Shown: positions 11,901-23,599, counted from the first letter of the stretch. The stretch is 64,000 bases of DNA from Mytilus californianus (GCF_021869535.1 NW_026262593.1:52378318-52442317); one strand, 5' to 3'. Numbers and translations are program-made. The notes: generated from the sequence alone by a model not told the origin.

Positions 11901-14900
11901 ACAAGAATATTTACTACTTTAAATTAAATATCATGGTGAAAGAGAAAGATTTTTTCTTGGAAGTGTGAGATTTAACCTCCTTGTCAGGAGAGTGAGGAGA
12001 CTGAATGAAAAACATGATTTGGATTGGCATCAGCTAGTGTAAAATGATCAGAGCAACATGATTATTAAAATGGATATATACTAGTTTTACTTCATGGAAA
12101 TTCAAGTTATCTCCCTTGAATGATTTAACATCAGCTCCCCTTGAGTCAAACTTCTGTTTACTAGACATTTTATCATTGTCCTGTTAGTTTCGAGATAATG
12201 AAAGTCAATGCAACTGTATTACCATTTAAAACAATATTATACAGACATTCTATTAAATGAAAAACTAAATAAAATTTTTTTTTTAGAAATTAAAGTACAT
12301 TTTTGTTAGATCATATATGATTGACTAAGTTTGACAAATATCTTAAAATCTTTTTTTTTTTAAAGTATATCCTGTTAATGCAGAAGCCATAAAATCTAGA
12401 AATGAATTGATTTTTTTTTAATGCAAGATCTTACCAGCTGATAGTTGAGCAAAAAGCTAGATGCAAATCAAGAAAGTTTTTTTTTTTCAATTTGTATCAG
12501 TACATGTATCTCCTCATAAACTTAATACTATTTTTATAATCATGTCATACAGGGATCCTTTCACACCAGAATTGTTTATCAGGTAAAGTCAGCACAATAG
12601 CAAGCTTTGTGTGTATTTTATTTTGAGCAATGCAATATATGATTACCTTAGAAATGAATTTTGAAAATTCCGGCTATGAGCTAGAATATTATTGAATTTG
12701 GAAATTTGAGAATTTCTATTCTTTCCAATGATTTATAACAAACCGAACCTTTCTTAAATTCTCTTGTGATAAATTCAGAAATTATTAAGGCTACTTAACT
12801 TCCTCAGGCAAAGTTGACCATAAGATGGATTTTGCTATTCTTTTTAGACCCCTTTTGGTCAAATAACTCCTCATGTATCCAGGTTAATTTATCAATTCTT
12901 GGCTTTTAGATTTTTGGGTTCGAGGTTTCCGGATAAAGGTTATTCTAGAGGAGTGCTTTAGACACACCAAATTGAAAAATTTATGGTGAAAAAAGAAAGC
13001 ATGAAACAGTTACTTTTTGAATTCCTCAACTGAAATTAATAAAGTGTTAACTTATTTTTATACGATTGGTCAATTTTATTTTTATCTTATGAAGAAAATA
13101 TTTTGAACAATATCAGATGTTGAAACCAAAATTGTGCAGCTGGAAATTAAAGTAAATGTGAGGTAATGTAACCAGTAAACAAGTTGTTATACCGCAGCAA
13201 TATAGATTTAAATAGATTCCACCACTGCCTCAAGTGTGTTACGATATTTCTCCACTCGAAGATAAAATTTTTAATTTAAATCGTGAGGCATGCCGAGCTT
13301 TTTAAATATTTAAGACTTAACTGTTGAGAGTTGTAATATCGTAACACACTTGATATAGTGGTGGAATCTGTTTCTCAAATGACGTCACAATAGGGAATTC
13401 AGAAGATTTAATCAAGAAAATTGGACATCATAATTGAAATTTCAACCAATCATTTGCAGAGAACAAAGTTTTCTCCAGAGAAGAGAAATATTTTTCTCAC
13501 ACTGATCGAGATGTGAAAATAGCATGAAATTCGAGAAAAAGATCTAACAAATGTTTGAATAGCCACTGGTAATGGCACAAAGATCACTTTATTTTTTGCT
13601 TTTAAATTGCACTTTGTTTTGAATATTTGCATTTTTTTCCACAAAACTGCTTGTTATATTCATATTATTATATTTGCATATGTACAGCTGAATATTGGTA
13701 AAAACACATGTACTTTTATCTTAAACGCTTCCTCTTAAAAACTGTACAACTTAAAAAAATTTGAAAAAAAGAATTATTCATTTCTTATAATATTATAGTA
13801 AGGATAAGAATAAGAAATTTTAAAAGACTTATATAAAACTTTTTCTTTTGTTTTGTTTTGAATATGTCATACATTTGCAGCCATAGATGTTTTGATTTAT
13901 TGTGAAATGAAACATTTCAACACCATGTGATTGTTATTTCTGTCAATCAAATTTTTATTAAAGTACTAATTAAATTCTGATGAAGCATCTATGTAACTTT
14001 ATTATTGGCAAACATAATGGAGACCTTTCTTGTTGCCACTGAAGCAGTAAACCAAATTATCGTTTGTAGTAAATAAAATGCACAAGTAAATTTAAATAAC
14101 TCAACAATTTCAGTTTTATGATTTTATAAAAGCATAGGTTTTCACAGGACATTAATCAAATTTAAAAGTATAGTACATAGTCATAAACATTGTTCATAAA
14201 AATATTCAAAAGTTATAGCTAGATTTCAAGGTGTTTTGTAATAATTTAATTTGTAGAAATTTGAAAATTCATTATATTGAACATTAAAGGCCTTTTTATG
14301 ACCCCGCGGTTAACCCTTGTATGTCCGCAAAATTGGTTTAAGTTCTCTAACTTAAGTTTGCCTCAACCAAATGTTATGAAACTTGTACACAATGCTTCCT
14401 ACCACAAGTCAGATCAAGTTAAAATTTTGGTAGCATCACTTTTACCGTTCTGGAGTTATGCCCCTTTATACACTATATGCAAGTGCAGGTATCATTTGTG
14501 TCCCATGGACACATTCTCCATTTGTTTAGTCATTCATTCCACATTAATGATTTCATATACTGTAATTAGTTAAAAATCCTAATAAATAATTTCTAAAAAA
14601 AATTATGTTGTCACATAAGAAGCTAACAGGAAATATTTGCAGCTATGTTTTTAAATAAAACTGTGCCAGATTTTTGAAGGAGAGGCCACCAGTTCAACTG
14701 CTTAAGGCAGGATTATGCCGGTATCAAGTGTTGTATTAAAAACTTTTCAGATACCAACCCATAATTTTAAGTCTACTTTAATCAAAAACTCAAATCGTTC
14801 ATGTTAATTTTACAAACTGGTTAAGTGATAGTCTAGTAAAATTTTTTCACATAAATTGAAAGTTATCTTACATAGGCATCTATAGTTTACCGTTCTTCAA

Positions 14901-15495
14901 ATTTCTTATATCTATTAAGAAGAGATAAATCACGGTAACAAAGAAAAAAACACATGAACTCCAAAAGGAGCAAGACTGAGTATGACAGGGAAAGAAACTC
15001 CTGCTATGGATGCATCACTCGCCATGTGAATCTACATTGAAGTTAAAATGTCACTAGTTAAATAGGACACAATTCTTAAAACATCAGGTCAAATCCTTAT
15101 CAAAATCTAATTTAGATTACATCTATCAAATTAGAAAAAAAACTCTGTGCAAATTTTTCTATTCAAATTGAAAGTATTAAAAGATGGAAATCTACCATAT
15201 TTATTAAAATATACATGTAATTCAATTTAGATCAATTCGTGTATCAGGTCAGGTTATTCACTCAGTATTTGCAGTACTAAAGAATGAACAATGAGTATCC
15301 GGTTCTCATCCTGAACAAGCATTAAATACTTGCCACTGGACATTTAGCAATCAACAATCAATCAATGATTATCCTGTTTAATTTGAATCGAAAGCAGGAT
15401 GATATAACTCTCTCACAACTTTTATTTATATTAAAACAATTTCATATAATTTCAGACGACAACGAAGAAAGATGTACCTAGAAGGAGAAGACTAA
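5807..15495 (+). CDS. Five-exon gene, unrecognised 237-aa protein (possibly ciliary/axonemal)
   Basis: Coding exons are 5807-5902, 7287-7506, 8583-8735, 11354-11558 and 15456-15495. They total 714 nt, or 237 codons plus TAA, and the phases agree at every junction (0, 1, 1, 2), which strongly supports a real gene. The start ATG is the first in a good context (AACCATGG), 8 nt after a 3' splice site at 5795-5798, so at least one untranslated 5' exon lies upstream. The protein has no signal peptide, membrane segment or catalytic motif that I can see. It is rich in Arg, Tyr, Trp, Pro and Asn, with segments such as GWTLDRYATC, HNNSILGASQRWGPDK and KYPAYSEYTDR, and it has a basic tail (RRQRRKMYLEGED). 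Short proteins of this composition are common among microtubule inner proteins of cilia and sperm tails. That is a guess from composition, not homology. Introns are 1.1-3.9 kb and filled with mussel repeats. Confidence 0.85.
6036..6265 (+). repeat. 'aaagggacatgcaaactcata' dispersed repeat, copy 1
   Basis: It contains 'acacaacatagaaaactaaa', 'aagcaacgtgaaccccact' and 'gatctcaggtgctctgga'. Related copies lie at 46995-47215, 61876-62095 and 63672-64000, and a minus-strand piece at about 48890-49030. Confidence 0.6.
6996..7262 (-). repeat. 'agaataatgggc' dispersed repeat, copy 2
   Basis: It is the reverse orientation, beginning 'agagggtctggat' and ending 'ttctgtaaacccca', 24 bp before the exon-2 acceptor, so it supplies the T-rich tract upstream of that splice site. 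The ORFs here are repeat readings. Confidence 0.65.
7287..7506 (+). CDS. Second coding exon of the 237-aa gene
   Basis: The acceptor is 'ttttatag' ending at 7286. The exon encodes DPSAFFMFSKPEKPYPEKGW onward to ...RWGPDKV plus one base. Two donors are possible, GTAGGT at 7503 and GTTAGT at 7507. Only 7507 keeps the frame open into the next exon, because use of 7503 would read GAG-TGA at once. The donor is the first unit of the 20-bp minisatellite that fills the start of the intron. Confidence 0.85.
7501..7980 (+). repeat. 20-bp minisatellite, 24 units, starting inside exon 2
   Basis: The unit is AAGTRGGTTAGTGATRTATA, repeated without interruption with only a few substitutions. The first unit contains the last exon-2 codons and the 5' splice site. 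All but one of the later units repeat RG-GTTAGT. One unit (7681) has GC instead of GT. Confidence 0.95.
8583..8735 (+). CDS. Third coding exon of the 237-aa gene
   Basis: The acceptor is 'gtttttcag' ending at 8582. The first two bases complete a Gly codon with the last base of the previous exon. It encodes VRTVQHFNRPEDPNRF to YYLMRNP plus one base. The donor is the consensus GTAAGT at 8736. A palindromic dispersed element begins about 20 bp into the intron. Confidence 0.85.
8757..8957 (+). mobile_element. Palindromic 'ctgtggattc' MITE, copy 1
   Basis: It begins TTGTGGATTAATTTATTTTTG and ends AAAATGAATCCACA, with internal inverted pieces ('attttcatgg' / 'catgaaaat'). It lies about 20 bp after the exon-3 splice donor. 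Confidence 0.6.
9155..9297 (-). repeat. Dispersed copy of the YR-element leader
   Basis: The reverse complement of 25838-25972: 'ttgtctctttgacacattcc', 'ccgggtgcgggaatttctcgc'. The plus-strand ORF across it is incidental. Confidence 0.7.
9340..9475 (+). repeat. Common mussel dispersed repeat ('ttgtctcattggcaatcatacc')
   Basis: It runs 'gttgaaggccgtacagttgc' to 'ggcaatcataccacatct'. Other pieces lie at 16560-16990, 23600-23750, 29210-29410, 36600-36700, 37650-38035, 40735-40880 and 61490-61860. Confidence 0.7.
9480..11340. other. Intron 3 interior, nothing recognised
   Basis: AT-rich intron sequence without ORFs or clear repeats, apart from a short fragment similar to the leader repeat near 10260-10300. 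Confidence 0.5.
11354..11558 (+). CDS. Fourth coding exon of the 237-aa gene
   Basis: The acceptor is 'ctttgcag' ending at 11353, with phase 1 in. It encodes NSQTWFGSTVPLNRTG through RLQPIMT plus two bases. The donor is the consensus GTAAGT at 11559. This is the longest conserved-looking stretch of the protein, with a mixed-charge segment (EYEAIQNQHKSEVLQRK) that could form a helix. Confidence 0.85.
11790..11842 (+). other. Candidate alternative exon (53 nt) in intron 4
   Basis: The segment lies between 'aaatagcag' and 'GTAGTT'. Entered from exon 4 in phase 2 it is fully open (SSSEEFSRGRFDIESIS). It leaves in phase 1, so joining it to the last exon shifts frame and ends at a TAG (15479-15481) after DNEERCT. 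It would give a different C-terminus. The splice signals are plausible but short, and there is no transcript evidence. Confidence 0.3.
12553..12582 (+). other. Candidate in-frame 30-nt microexon in intron 4
   Basis: The segment is bounded by 'gtcatacag' and 'GTAAAG'. It is 30 nt long and, with the phase-2 junction of exons 4 and 5, would insert exactly ten residues (DPFTPELFIR) without changing the downstream frame or destroying the flanking codons. The polypyrimidine tract is weak. Confidence 0.4.
13205..13375. repeat. Palindromic element, about 170 bp, intron 4
   Basis: The arms are AGATTCCACCACT...AAGTGTGTTACGATATT (13214-13248) and its reverse complement (13335-13369), with an 86-bp spacer. 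It is probably a dispersed foldback MITE. Confidence 0.7.
13380..15450. other. Intron 4 interior
   Basis: AT-rich. It holds a dispersed repeat fragment around 14285-14475 (containing 'tctggagttatgcccctttat', related to 17690-17880), whose ORF is incidental. Confidence 0.5.
15456..15495 (+). CDS. Last coding exon of the 237-aa gene
   Basis: The acceptor is 'aatttcag' ending at 15455, with a phase 2 entry. It encodes the basic C-terminus RRQRRKMYLEGED and a TAA at 15493-15495. Confidence 0.8.
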
Positions 15496-16267
15496 ATAAC
15501 GGAAGTTAGATGATTATATTCACTGTTAACTGTTTTAGTGCACGAGTCAGTCTCAGAGACATGATTAATATGTATGAGAATCATACTGATGATACATGTT
15601 TAGCATTATATATGTTGAGTATATGTTAAAATGTAATGAATGTGAGATTTTGAAATATGAGAATTTACAGTAAAACCCATCTAAAATGAACTCCTATTGG
15701 ACAGAAAATTTGGTTGTACTAGACAGTTGTTTGGTTAGATATTTCTACAGGTATATTCATTGTTTATCTTGATATGCCAGTTCAAATAAGACGGGGTTTT
15801 CATAATGACAGGTTTTACTGTAATTTATTGTCCATTAATTATTGAAAGTAGAATTTGATATTAAAAAATATTTCCCATTATGTTAAACAGTCTGTGATGT
15901 TCTTATGAAAGTTAATTGTTCGCTGTTTAGTGTTAATTGTTCTCTGTTAAAAGACAAATGCATTAGTATTTACATTGTTAATCTGTTAATGGCTTCAACA
16001 TGATCAAATCAGACCTCTGACCTTGTGACCTGACGTCTTATTATTTTTAGGACCTGTGACCTTTAAAAATATTCAAAACCTTGAATCAGATCAGTTTATT
16101 ACTGTAAATCTTGCTTAAAAGTGACTTTGTGACCAAACCTGGGGGTACCCTTCTGGAGCCTCTATTATCTTGTTTTACTTACGTTTAACTTAGGTATATA
16201 TAATGGCCAGTTGACTGTGATTTTTAAAAGTTAAATGTGCAAATGAAGAAGATTTTATTTTACAGTA

Positions 16268-16326
16268 AATAAAATTGAAATAGTGCTGTTTTAGGTTTAT
16301 GTTAAATACTATTACATTTTAATAAA
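16268..16326 (+). promoter_or_regulatory. Candidate polyadenylation signals of the 237-aa gene
   Basis: The first AATAAA after the stop codon lies at 16268-16273 and another at 16321-16326. These would give a 3' UTR of about 0.8 kb. The interval 15496-16265 holds no ORF and contains the paired segments 'acagtaaaacccatct' and 'caggttttactgtaa', which can fold together. Confidence 0.45.
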
Positions 16327-16559
16327 TATATCCCTGTGATGTAGCTTACAATTGTCATATTATCAGTCCATGAATGTTGTGTTGGACATAGTCATATCAT
16401 GATGCTACTTAATCAAATGGATTAGCATCCCATTAGAAAATGAATAGCAACATGTGATTTGTTATTGTGTTAGCCAAATAAATACTGATATGTTAGCTGT
16501 TACTATTTTTTTGCCAAAGTTTCTATATTGTTATGAAAAATTATGACATTATAAAAATA

Positions 16560-17000
16560 AGGAGATGAGGTATGATTGCCAATGAGACAACTATCCACCA
16601 AAGTTCAAATAAAGTGGATGAAAACAATTATAGGCAACTGTACGGCCTTCAACAATGAGAAAAACTCATACCATATAGTCAGCTAGAAAAGGCCCGACTT
16701 GAAAATATGAAACAATTCAATTGAGAAAACTAACGGCCTAATTTATAACAAAACAATTAACAAAAAACAAATATGACAGACATGAACCAACGACAACCAC
16801 TGAACTACAGGCTTCTGACTTGGGACAGGCACATAAAGAAAGTGGCAGGGTTAAACATGTTTGTGAGCGCTCAACCCTCCCTTAACCTGGGATAGTGGTG
16901 TAACAGCACAACATAAGAACAAACTATAAATATCAGTTGAAAAAGGCTTAACTCATCAGATCGATAGAAAACAGAAAAGATCAAACATAATCACAGACCG
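16560..17000 (-). repeat. Common mussel dispersed repeat, long minus-strand copy
   Basis: Ordered blocks: 'gtatgattgccaatgagac', 'actgtacggccttcaacaatg', 'gcttctgacttgggacaggc', 'actcatcagatcgata'. It follows the 3' end of the 237-aa gene. Confidence 0.7.
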
Positions 17001-17164
17001 GACGTGGCAAGGTATTTATTCCATATGAAATAAGTTTTTTACAGGTACAGCCAAACTTGCAAACCAAATCTTTGGAAGAATTTAGTAAAGGTTTTAAGTA
17101 ATTTGTGGTAACGAAATCCCTGACTTAATAATTTACCAGTAATACATATATATAGATTACGCTA

Positions 17165-17345
17165 ATTGAAATCCAAAACATCACTACAGACACTTAAGAT
17201 GGTGCCAGAGGAACATCACCGTCCAAAAAAGGAAAATTAACAATAGGGAAAGAAAAATCATCCCTTTTGTCGAAAATGTTTGTGTCGAGTTTCTGGTGTA
17301 AAACAAATATCTAAATCTAGGAAAGGACACTTATTGTTGTTAATA
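17165..17345 (-). pseudogene. Reverse-transcriptase relic (KRDDF block)
   Basis: On the minus strand one frame gives CPFLDLDICF and, after a frameshift, FDKRDDFSFPIVNFPFLDG. These are consecutive blocks downstream of the YxDD palm of a mollusc/cnidarian retroelement reverse transcriptase. Further relic sequence may run to about 17470. Confidence 0.65.
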
Positions 17346-17569
17346 TTTGATTTATTAATAGAAAGTTGCTTGAACAGGATTTCAAACTGGTTGGCTCAGT
17401 ATAAGGAAATTGCCTTCTGTATAGTCATAAGAATTATACCTTGAAAATCTCAAAAGTTGGTAAAAAGCCAGTGGTATACTTTCATTATGCCCGACGTATC
17501 AAAGTTGCTTTAGATCTAATGTTTTTGACCCATCTGTTCTTCAGTTAGTTTGTCCATCAGTCCGTCCAT

Positions 17570-17910
17570 CCATCAGTCCCGCCATCCGTTAATCTGTCAT
17601 CACAAATCCTCTGAAACCACACAACAGAATTTCATGAAATTTTGTAGATAATATCATGTAGATGTGCATATCGACAGAAAATGATTAATTTTTTTTCTAG
17701 GAGTTATGCTCCTTTGAACTAAGAATTTGGCCTAAATATACTCCTTTCACAGTTTGTCATCGCAACGCATCTGAAACCACACGACAGAATTTCACCAAAA
17801 TTTGTAGATAATGAGGACATTCTATATGTAGATGTGCATATCGACAGGAAATTTTATCAGTTGACTTTGTAGGAGTTATGTGTCTTTGAACTTAGGAATC
17901 AAGTGAGATT
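17570..17910 (+). repeat. Two-unit tandem repeat of about 155 bp
   Basis: 'tctgaaaccacacaacagaatttca', 'gtagatgtgcatatcgacag' and 'aggagttatg' occur twice in the same order. Similar 'ggagttatgcccctttat' sequence near 14455 suggests a dispersed family. Confidence 0.6.
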
Positions 17911-17919
17911 TTGTTTGTC

Positions 17920-20900
17920 CAATGACAAAGTGGGGGAATGTAAGAGTGCTCACAAAGGTTTTTTGATTGCTTAATGTGTCTTTACATAATCGGAGTAGGG
18001 CAATAAGAATATCATTTCGCCCAAATATTATTTTGAAATAAAAAAATTATCATATTTTTCAATTTGTCTAAACAATACTGAGGTACAAGGTGTACAGGTA
18101 AGATAAAAACGAATTTCACATTTGAAAAGTTACCATGGAACAAACCATGACAAAATTTGTATATTTTGTAACATTTCTTAATTTTTCTTGTTTTACATTT
18201 ACTTTTTTAAAGTATATTTTGGATTGGAAAGATATGTGCACACTCAACACACAACTTTATATTTGGTGAGGTCATGTAAATAGCTAAAATAAATCTTCTC
18301 CAATCATATGTACATAAATGTACACAAAAATTGAAACTGAACAAGGACAAATCACGAACATTTACAAATTGTGGTTTATTTTGTTGCAATGATAATTCTT
18401 AAAATGTGAAATTTTGTCCCCAAATGCTGTACCATTGTACCAGGTGAAGGGTACTAAGTTCGAGTGCTCACAAATGTTAAACACGATCACATTCCTTATT
18501 TGTCTGAACAAAGTCAAAAGCATGTTATTCAGTGGTCCTTATCGGAACGTAAAACAAAGTCAAAGCAAGACCAAATTTTCGAGGAATGTCTTGAAAGAAC
18601 TTTTTTTGACATACTATCATTTTAAAAGGGACCAAAATTGTTATGGATAGAATGTGCTAAGTTTCTGTGTACACTATAGTTGAAACATATCTATGATCAA
18701 TACATCAATGAGCGTCCGCTTATGGCTTTATTTATTAGTATTATAGGTCACAGATTGCCACTTCCCGGCCCACCAACATGCGACACATGAGGAATATGAT
18801 CAAAGACTGGTCGGCTTGGAGTTAAAATAATTTTTGCGTAGGGTGACACATCTCATGTGGATTGTTAACCAATTTGATAATCTGACTCTGACTATCGGTT
18901 AAGTATAAAGAGATATCTTCATATAACATGTAAACATATGGACGTGTATGTAATATTTGCCGCTTGACGCTAATCAATCGACTTTTCTGACCAAATTGCA
19001 TGAGAAAATATTGCAAACTATGTGTCTGTCTTCTAAAAATTATTGGATTGCTTGATTAATGACTGCTTAACCAGTGTATATAAAGTGCGAATCCAGTTAG
19101 TTCATTTTCACTGTTGTATGCGAGTATGTCTATTGTAGAATAAAGGATGATGGGAAAAACTGCGTTTTTTTTACTTTTTGAAAATACAAAATAAAAGATT
19201 TGAATGTATGTTTAACAGAATTTCATTAGAATATAACTTTTTAATGTATAATAACAGGATTAAAGTCCAAAAAAGTGATATTTAAGCAGCAGAATCCATA
19301 ATATTGATTACTGAATGCGATTCATGTTAACTGTAGATGCGATGAATTATCAATGTAAGTGCAATCATTTCTGATGTGGAATTTGGAAGTGCGATGAATT
19401 TTCATTGTCGTTTTATATGATTATTCGACATACAACAACTGAAAATAGTTTTTTTAATGACTTAAATATTGAAGATATTAACCTTTTGAAATGCAAGCTA
19501 GTCGTAGATGCTTACTTGAATATACACGGGTATAACCACGTTCATATCATGAATATTCAAATATTGTTGCTATTAGCTTGTCATGGATCCGAAAATTTAC
19601 TGGAGCAGAACATCCATGAATATAACGTTTTTCTACGCCGTGTCATGCATATTTCTACCGTATTGATATATATAGGCTTTTGCACAACGAACAGTACAAG
19701 AATGTTCATCGAACGGTACTAAAGAAAGAAAACAAACTAGAAAGAGAATGAATCGTACAGTGTCAAAATTCTGAGGTCAGTTTTTTAAGTAAATTTCTTC
19801 AAATGAAATTAAAAGAACGGGTTTCTCATTCGTATTATGTATTTTAACAACAACAAAACACAAAATACACGGTCGCATTCAGTGAAAGAGCCAACCAACT
19901 ATGCTCTATTTGTAGTTTAATCAAGTTTGAGTTACACATAGTGTTTGTTTCGCGATGTTTACAAGTAATTCACAGACCTGTCTAGTTAAAATAGTCACAT
20001 GGTGTTCATGTAATATAAATGATATACAATGCTGCCAGGAGCAGTAAACTTTGTTTTCATAAACATTGAATACTTAACTGAACAGTTAGTCAATTAGTCT
20101 TTGGTGTAAATATAAGAACTGAATATCTACCAACAATGCTTCGCGATGAAGCGATTAACGTCCGGAATCAACTGTACGGCGGTTATACCCCGTGGTATAG
20201 AACCATTTAAACATGCAACAATAATCTGTTTTTAATATTTCTTTGTATTCTCACAATTGCGTATTGGCTTATTTGTAACACCGACTTATACGAAATTCAA
20301 GCATATTTAAGGTAACTCGACTGTTGCTGAAACTTTCATTACTGTATAAGATTTATACACAATGGCATGATAAATATCAATTATATCCAGTCATCCAAGT
20401 GTCGATTGTTTGTGCAAGATGAAAACGTTTCCACTCATTCAATCGTAACATGAAGATCGTTTTGTGAATGCATCCATTAGAGCTATTTTCCTAACGCTTG
20501 TACTTTAAAGGTTTGGTTGGCTTGCTTGCTTGCTTTGTTTGTATAAACGTTTGCTCAATCTTAATTACAATGCTTAGGCAACATTTACACAATCAAGGCC
20601 AACCACACATTTTAACTACAAGCATTAGGAAATTAGCTCTAATGACATTTAATTTATTAGTATGCGATGTAGATTTAGACCGAAACAGAAACTTTGATTT
20701 TCCGGTGACGTTGATTGGCTTAACTGTCCAAGATATATGTATAAGATGATGACGTGTCATAGGAAAGAATAAATTTTATCCTACATATAGATCAGGACAA
20801 ATTATTTGAGAAAATAGAATTGACTATATTAGCAATAAATATCATGTTTAAGGAATTTATTGACATATTACCTCAGACTTTCACTCATTAAGTATGCATA

Positions 20901-21780
20901 TATAGTCAATCCTTCCGACTTCATAAATTTTGTTAGAGAGTCGGCTGAATTAAGACTTTAAATAATGAAAACAAATTAATTTCTTTGTGTGAAAATGCAT
21001 CGTATATACAATAGAAATGAATCGCCCTACAGTGAAAATGAAAGTCTAGTATCATTATTCGACAGTAAACATGAATCGCATAGCGAAAACAGCATAGTGG
21101 AATTTGATTCAATATCAACAAGCTGAATAACAAAACCTTTTTTAAGTTAAACAACATTAATAATTATGTTAAAAGGTACATTTTTTCTGCAAATGAAACT
21201 TAACTGCTACTTCTAAATCTCTTGCACGCTCTGTTCGTGAACTATTCTTAATTTTTATCTATTTGTGTATCAATTTTGCACCTGGATGGCTGTAGGCGCG
21301 ATGAAAACCCGTCAGCATCTCATACCTATATCATGAATTTATAAAAACAGTACTTTTTATTCAAAAATCTTGAATTTATCGTCTTTTTATTTATCATTCT
21401 ACATCAGAAATTCATCATGGATACAGTAAAAATGACATTTTAGGATTCGCACATTACATACACTGTTAACATTCAGCGACAAATATTGCAAATTCAGTAC
21501 GATGTTGAAAGATACGAACTTAAAACATTATTTGTTCATGAGAACGTTTAGCAAGCTACGATCAATCAATACTGTATTCATACAAAAACAAGGATACATC
21601 TGAATCTTTTATAATTTTGGTCTATTATAATAATCTTCCCAAAGGATTCAATTATGGATATTGTGAAATTCAGCAGCAAACAAACTCAAACAAACACAAA
21701 AAACCTCCGCAGAAACCATCAAATTGCTGGACTAACTGACCATATGCACGTTAGTTGAATTTGTTTGGCTGCTCTTTTCC
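17920..21780. other. No gene recognised
   Basis: The ORFs at 18414-18650, 19405-19722 and 20498-20749 show no family motif. Part of the first overlaps sequence resembling the common repeat ('gagtgctcacaaatgttaaacac'). Confidence 0.4.
19077..19084 (+). promoter_or_regulatory. TATA-box candidate
   Basis: TATATAAA is followed about 30 nt later by 'ttcattttcactg', an initiator-like context. No gene is recognised directly downstream. A second TATATAAA is at 43816-43823, also without a recognisable gene. Confidence 0.2.
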
Positions 21781-21789
21781 AACAGACAT

Positions 21790-22036
21790 TTGGTATTTCC
21801 ATTGAGGCCACTTTCAACATTGTTGGCTATTCCGTGGCGGTCAGTTTTAATTGCGGAGGAAGTCGGAGTGCCTGGAAAGAACCACCGACATTCGGCTGGA
21901 AAACTGCCAATCCTAGTCAATTAAGATTGGAGTCGAACGCACCTGCCACGTGCGGGGTTCGTTCTTACAACCTCAGTGGTGACAGGCTAGTGATATAGTA
22001 GATGAACCACTTAGATAACTCGGCAACAGAGGCCCC
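21790..22036 (-). mobile_element. Second copy of the tRNA-derived SINE
   Basis: The reverse complement begins GGGGCCTCTGTTGCCGAG and follows the 58646 copy through the 'cactgaggttgt' head, the 'attgactagga' linker and the 'gaccgccacg' core. Its A and B boxes are more decayed. The open frame on the plus strand here is a by-product of the SINE. Confidence 0.7.
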
Positions 22037-22422
22037 TGTAATCATATAAAACATAAGTCAAAGTCATACAGAATATTAAAAGAGCTAAATTTTTATTTCA
22101 TTTTCTGACACATTGATGCTGCTCTTTCATTATTTTGGTTATGCAGGATGTATGAATACGCAGTCATGATCGGTCTGAATGGGGACGAAAAATCCGATGC
22201 CTTGTATAGGAAGAATGTTGCCTTCTGTTAAAGAACCATTGCAACAACTCTCACAGGTGTTATTAGGTTTTCTGTTGCATGTGAAAATGTCTGTCTTAAT
22301 CTAACATGCCATTCATGTCTTGTAGCAGTCTAAATTTTTCACCTTTCATCCCGGTCAACCTGCATTGATTGTTAAATTGTTCTCGTCCTGAATATGCATG
22401 GAATATTAACAACTGGATGTTA

Positions 22423-23180
22423 AGCAAGCACAAATCAACCAATACTCCGTTTCTTTTACATATAAATCACTAGAATTTAGAATTGAACATTAATAACCTT
22501 GGAAAAAACGAATGAAAATTTGTATTGAATATAGTAACAATATCTGATGAAAGGAAAACAAAATTAACACTAGTAAAGTACATGTAGGGACTGTCTAAAG
22601 CAACTGGAAAAAAACTAGTTATGTTTATTTGAAAAAAATATTAAGCAGGTGGTACATTGTTTAAAATTAGGCAATTGCATAACAAATGTGTTTTGAAGCG
22701 TAGTTGCTTACATGTGGTAATTAAAACTTTCATACGAAATATTATTTTTTTTTAATAAAAGAAACAAAACACCTTTTATAAATTGATGCAAACACTTTTG
22801 TATGTTTTGTTAATGAGACGATGATAACGCGATTACTGAAATATAATTCTTCTGCTCAGATTTCGGAATTAGATACTTTAAGTTTTAATTTTGAATTATA
22901 TTGAATTGTTATGCGCTTTAAATTATATACTTTCATGTCAAAGTAGGTATAAATAAACAAACAAATGTTAGATAATTATAGATCATATTCTTAGAAAAGG
23001 AGAAAAGCTGAGATGATAAAAGTAAAGTAGAAAAGGCGAGAAGACACTAGGTAAACTCATTTTATTGTTATTTTTCTAGACACAAATGAAATCATTTAAC
23101 TGTTTCTTCTTGACAGTTTAGTAACCAGAGTTTTGTAACGAGAATGCTTAATAATACTATATATGCTTAATCAAAACTTA
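22423..23180 (+). repeat. Local duplication, copy A
   Basis: Starting TTAAGCAAGCACAAATCAAC, it matches 24097-24962 over most of its length (e.g. 'atagtaacaatatctgatgaaagg', 'aaagtacatgtagg', 'gtaaccagagttttgt'). It contains the uninterrupted TTAA where copy B carries the MITE end. Confidence 0.7.
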
Positions 23181-23250
23181 TTTTGAGTTACGATCAAATT
23201 TGTATATATAGCATATATACTTAATATAATGTTTTATTGCGTATACATAT

Positions 23251-23339
23251 AGATTCTTACATTGGTACCAATGGATTATCGGATTTAACTATCGAGATTG
23301 GATAAATCCGACAATCCACGAGTAACTATGTAAGAATCT
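23251..23339. repeat. Palindromic element, 89 bp
   Basis: Terminal AGATTCTTACAT and GGATTATCGGATTTA are matched in reverse at the other end, with a 15-bp loop. Confidence 0.7.
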
Positions 23340-23599
23340 GTTTCTCTAATGATTATCAAATAATTTTTCATTTTTGATAAACGAAAATCCCTTTCGAGTG
23401 CATTCCACATTCCACAAAGTTGTCAATTTCATTAACACCTGTTAGCACATTTTGATTCATCCAGTGAGCTGATAAAGGTTATGACCCTTAAACGCAATCA
23501 ATCATCTCCAGAGATCATCGCCAACACACGTTGCCTGATTTTTTTAAACAATCAATAATGGACCGTTGGTTTACCTGTTTGAATGGTTTTAAACTAGTC

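Noticed and set aside
19405-19722. 105-codon ORF
   Set aside because: No start context, motif or splice support. Its length is within what chance allows in 64 kb.
21765-21998. 77-codon plus-strand ORF
   Set aside because: It is the antisense reading of a SINE, with no protein-like conservation.
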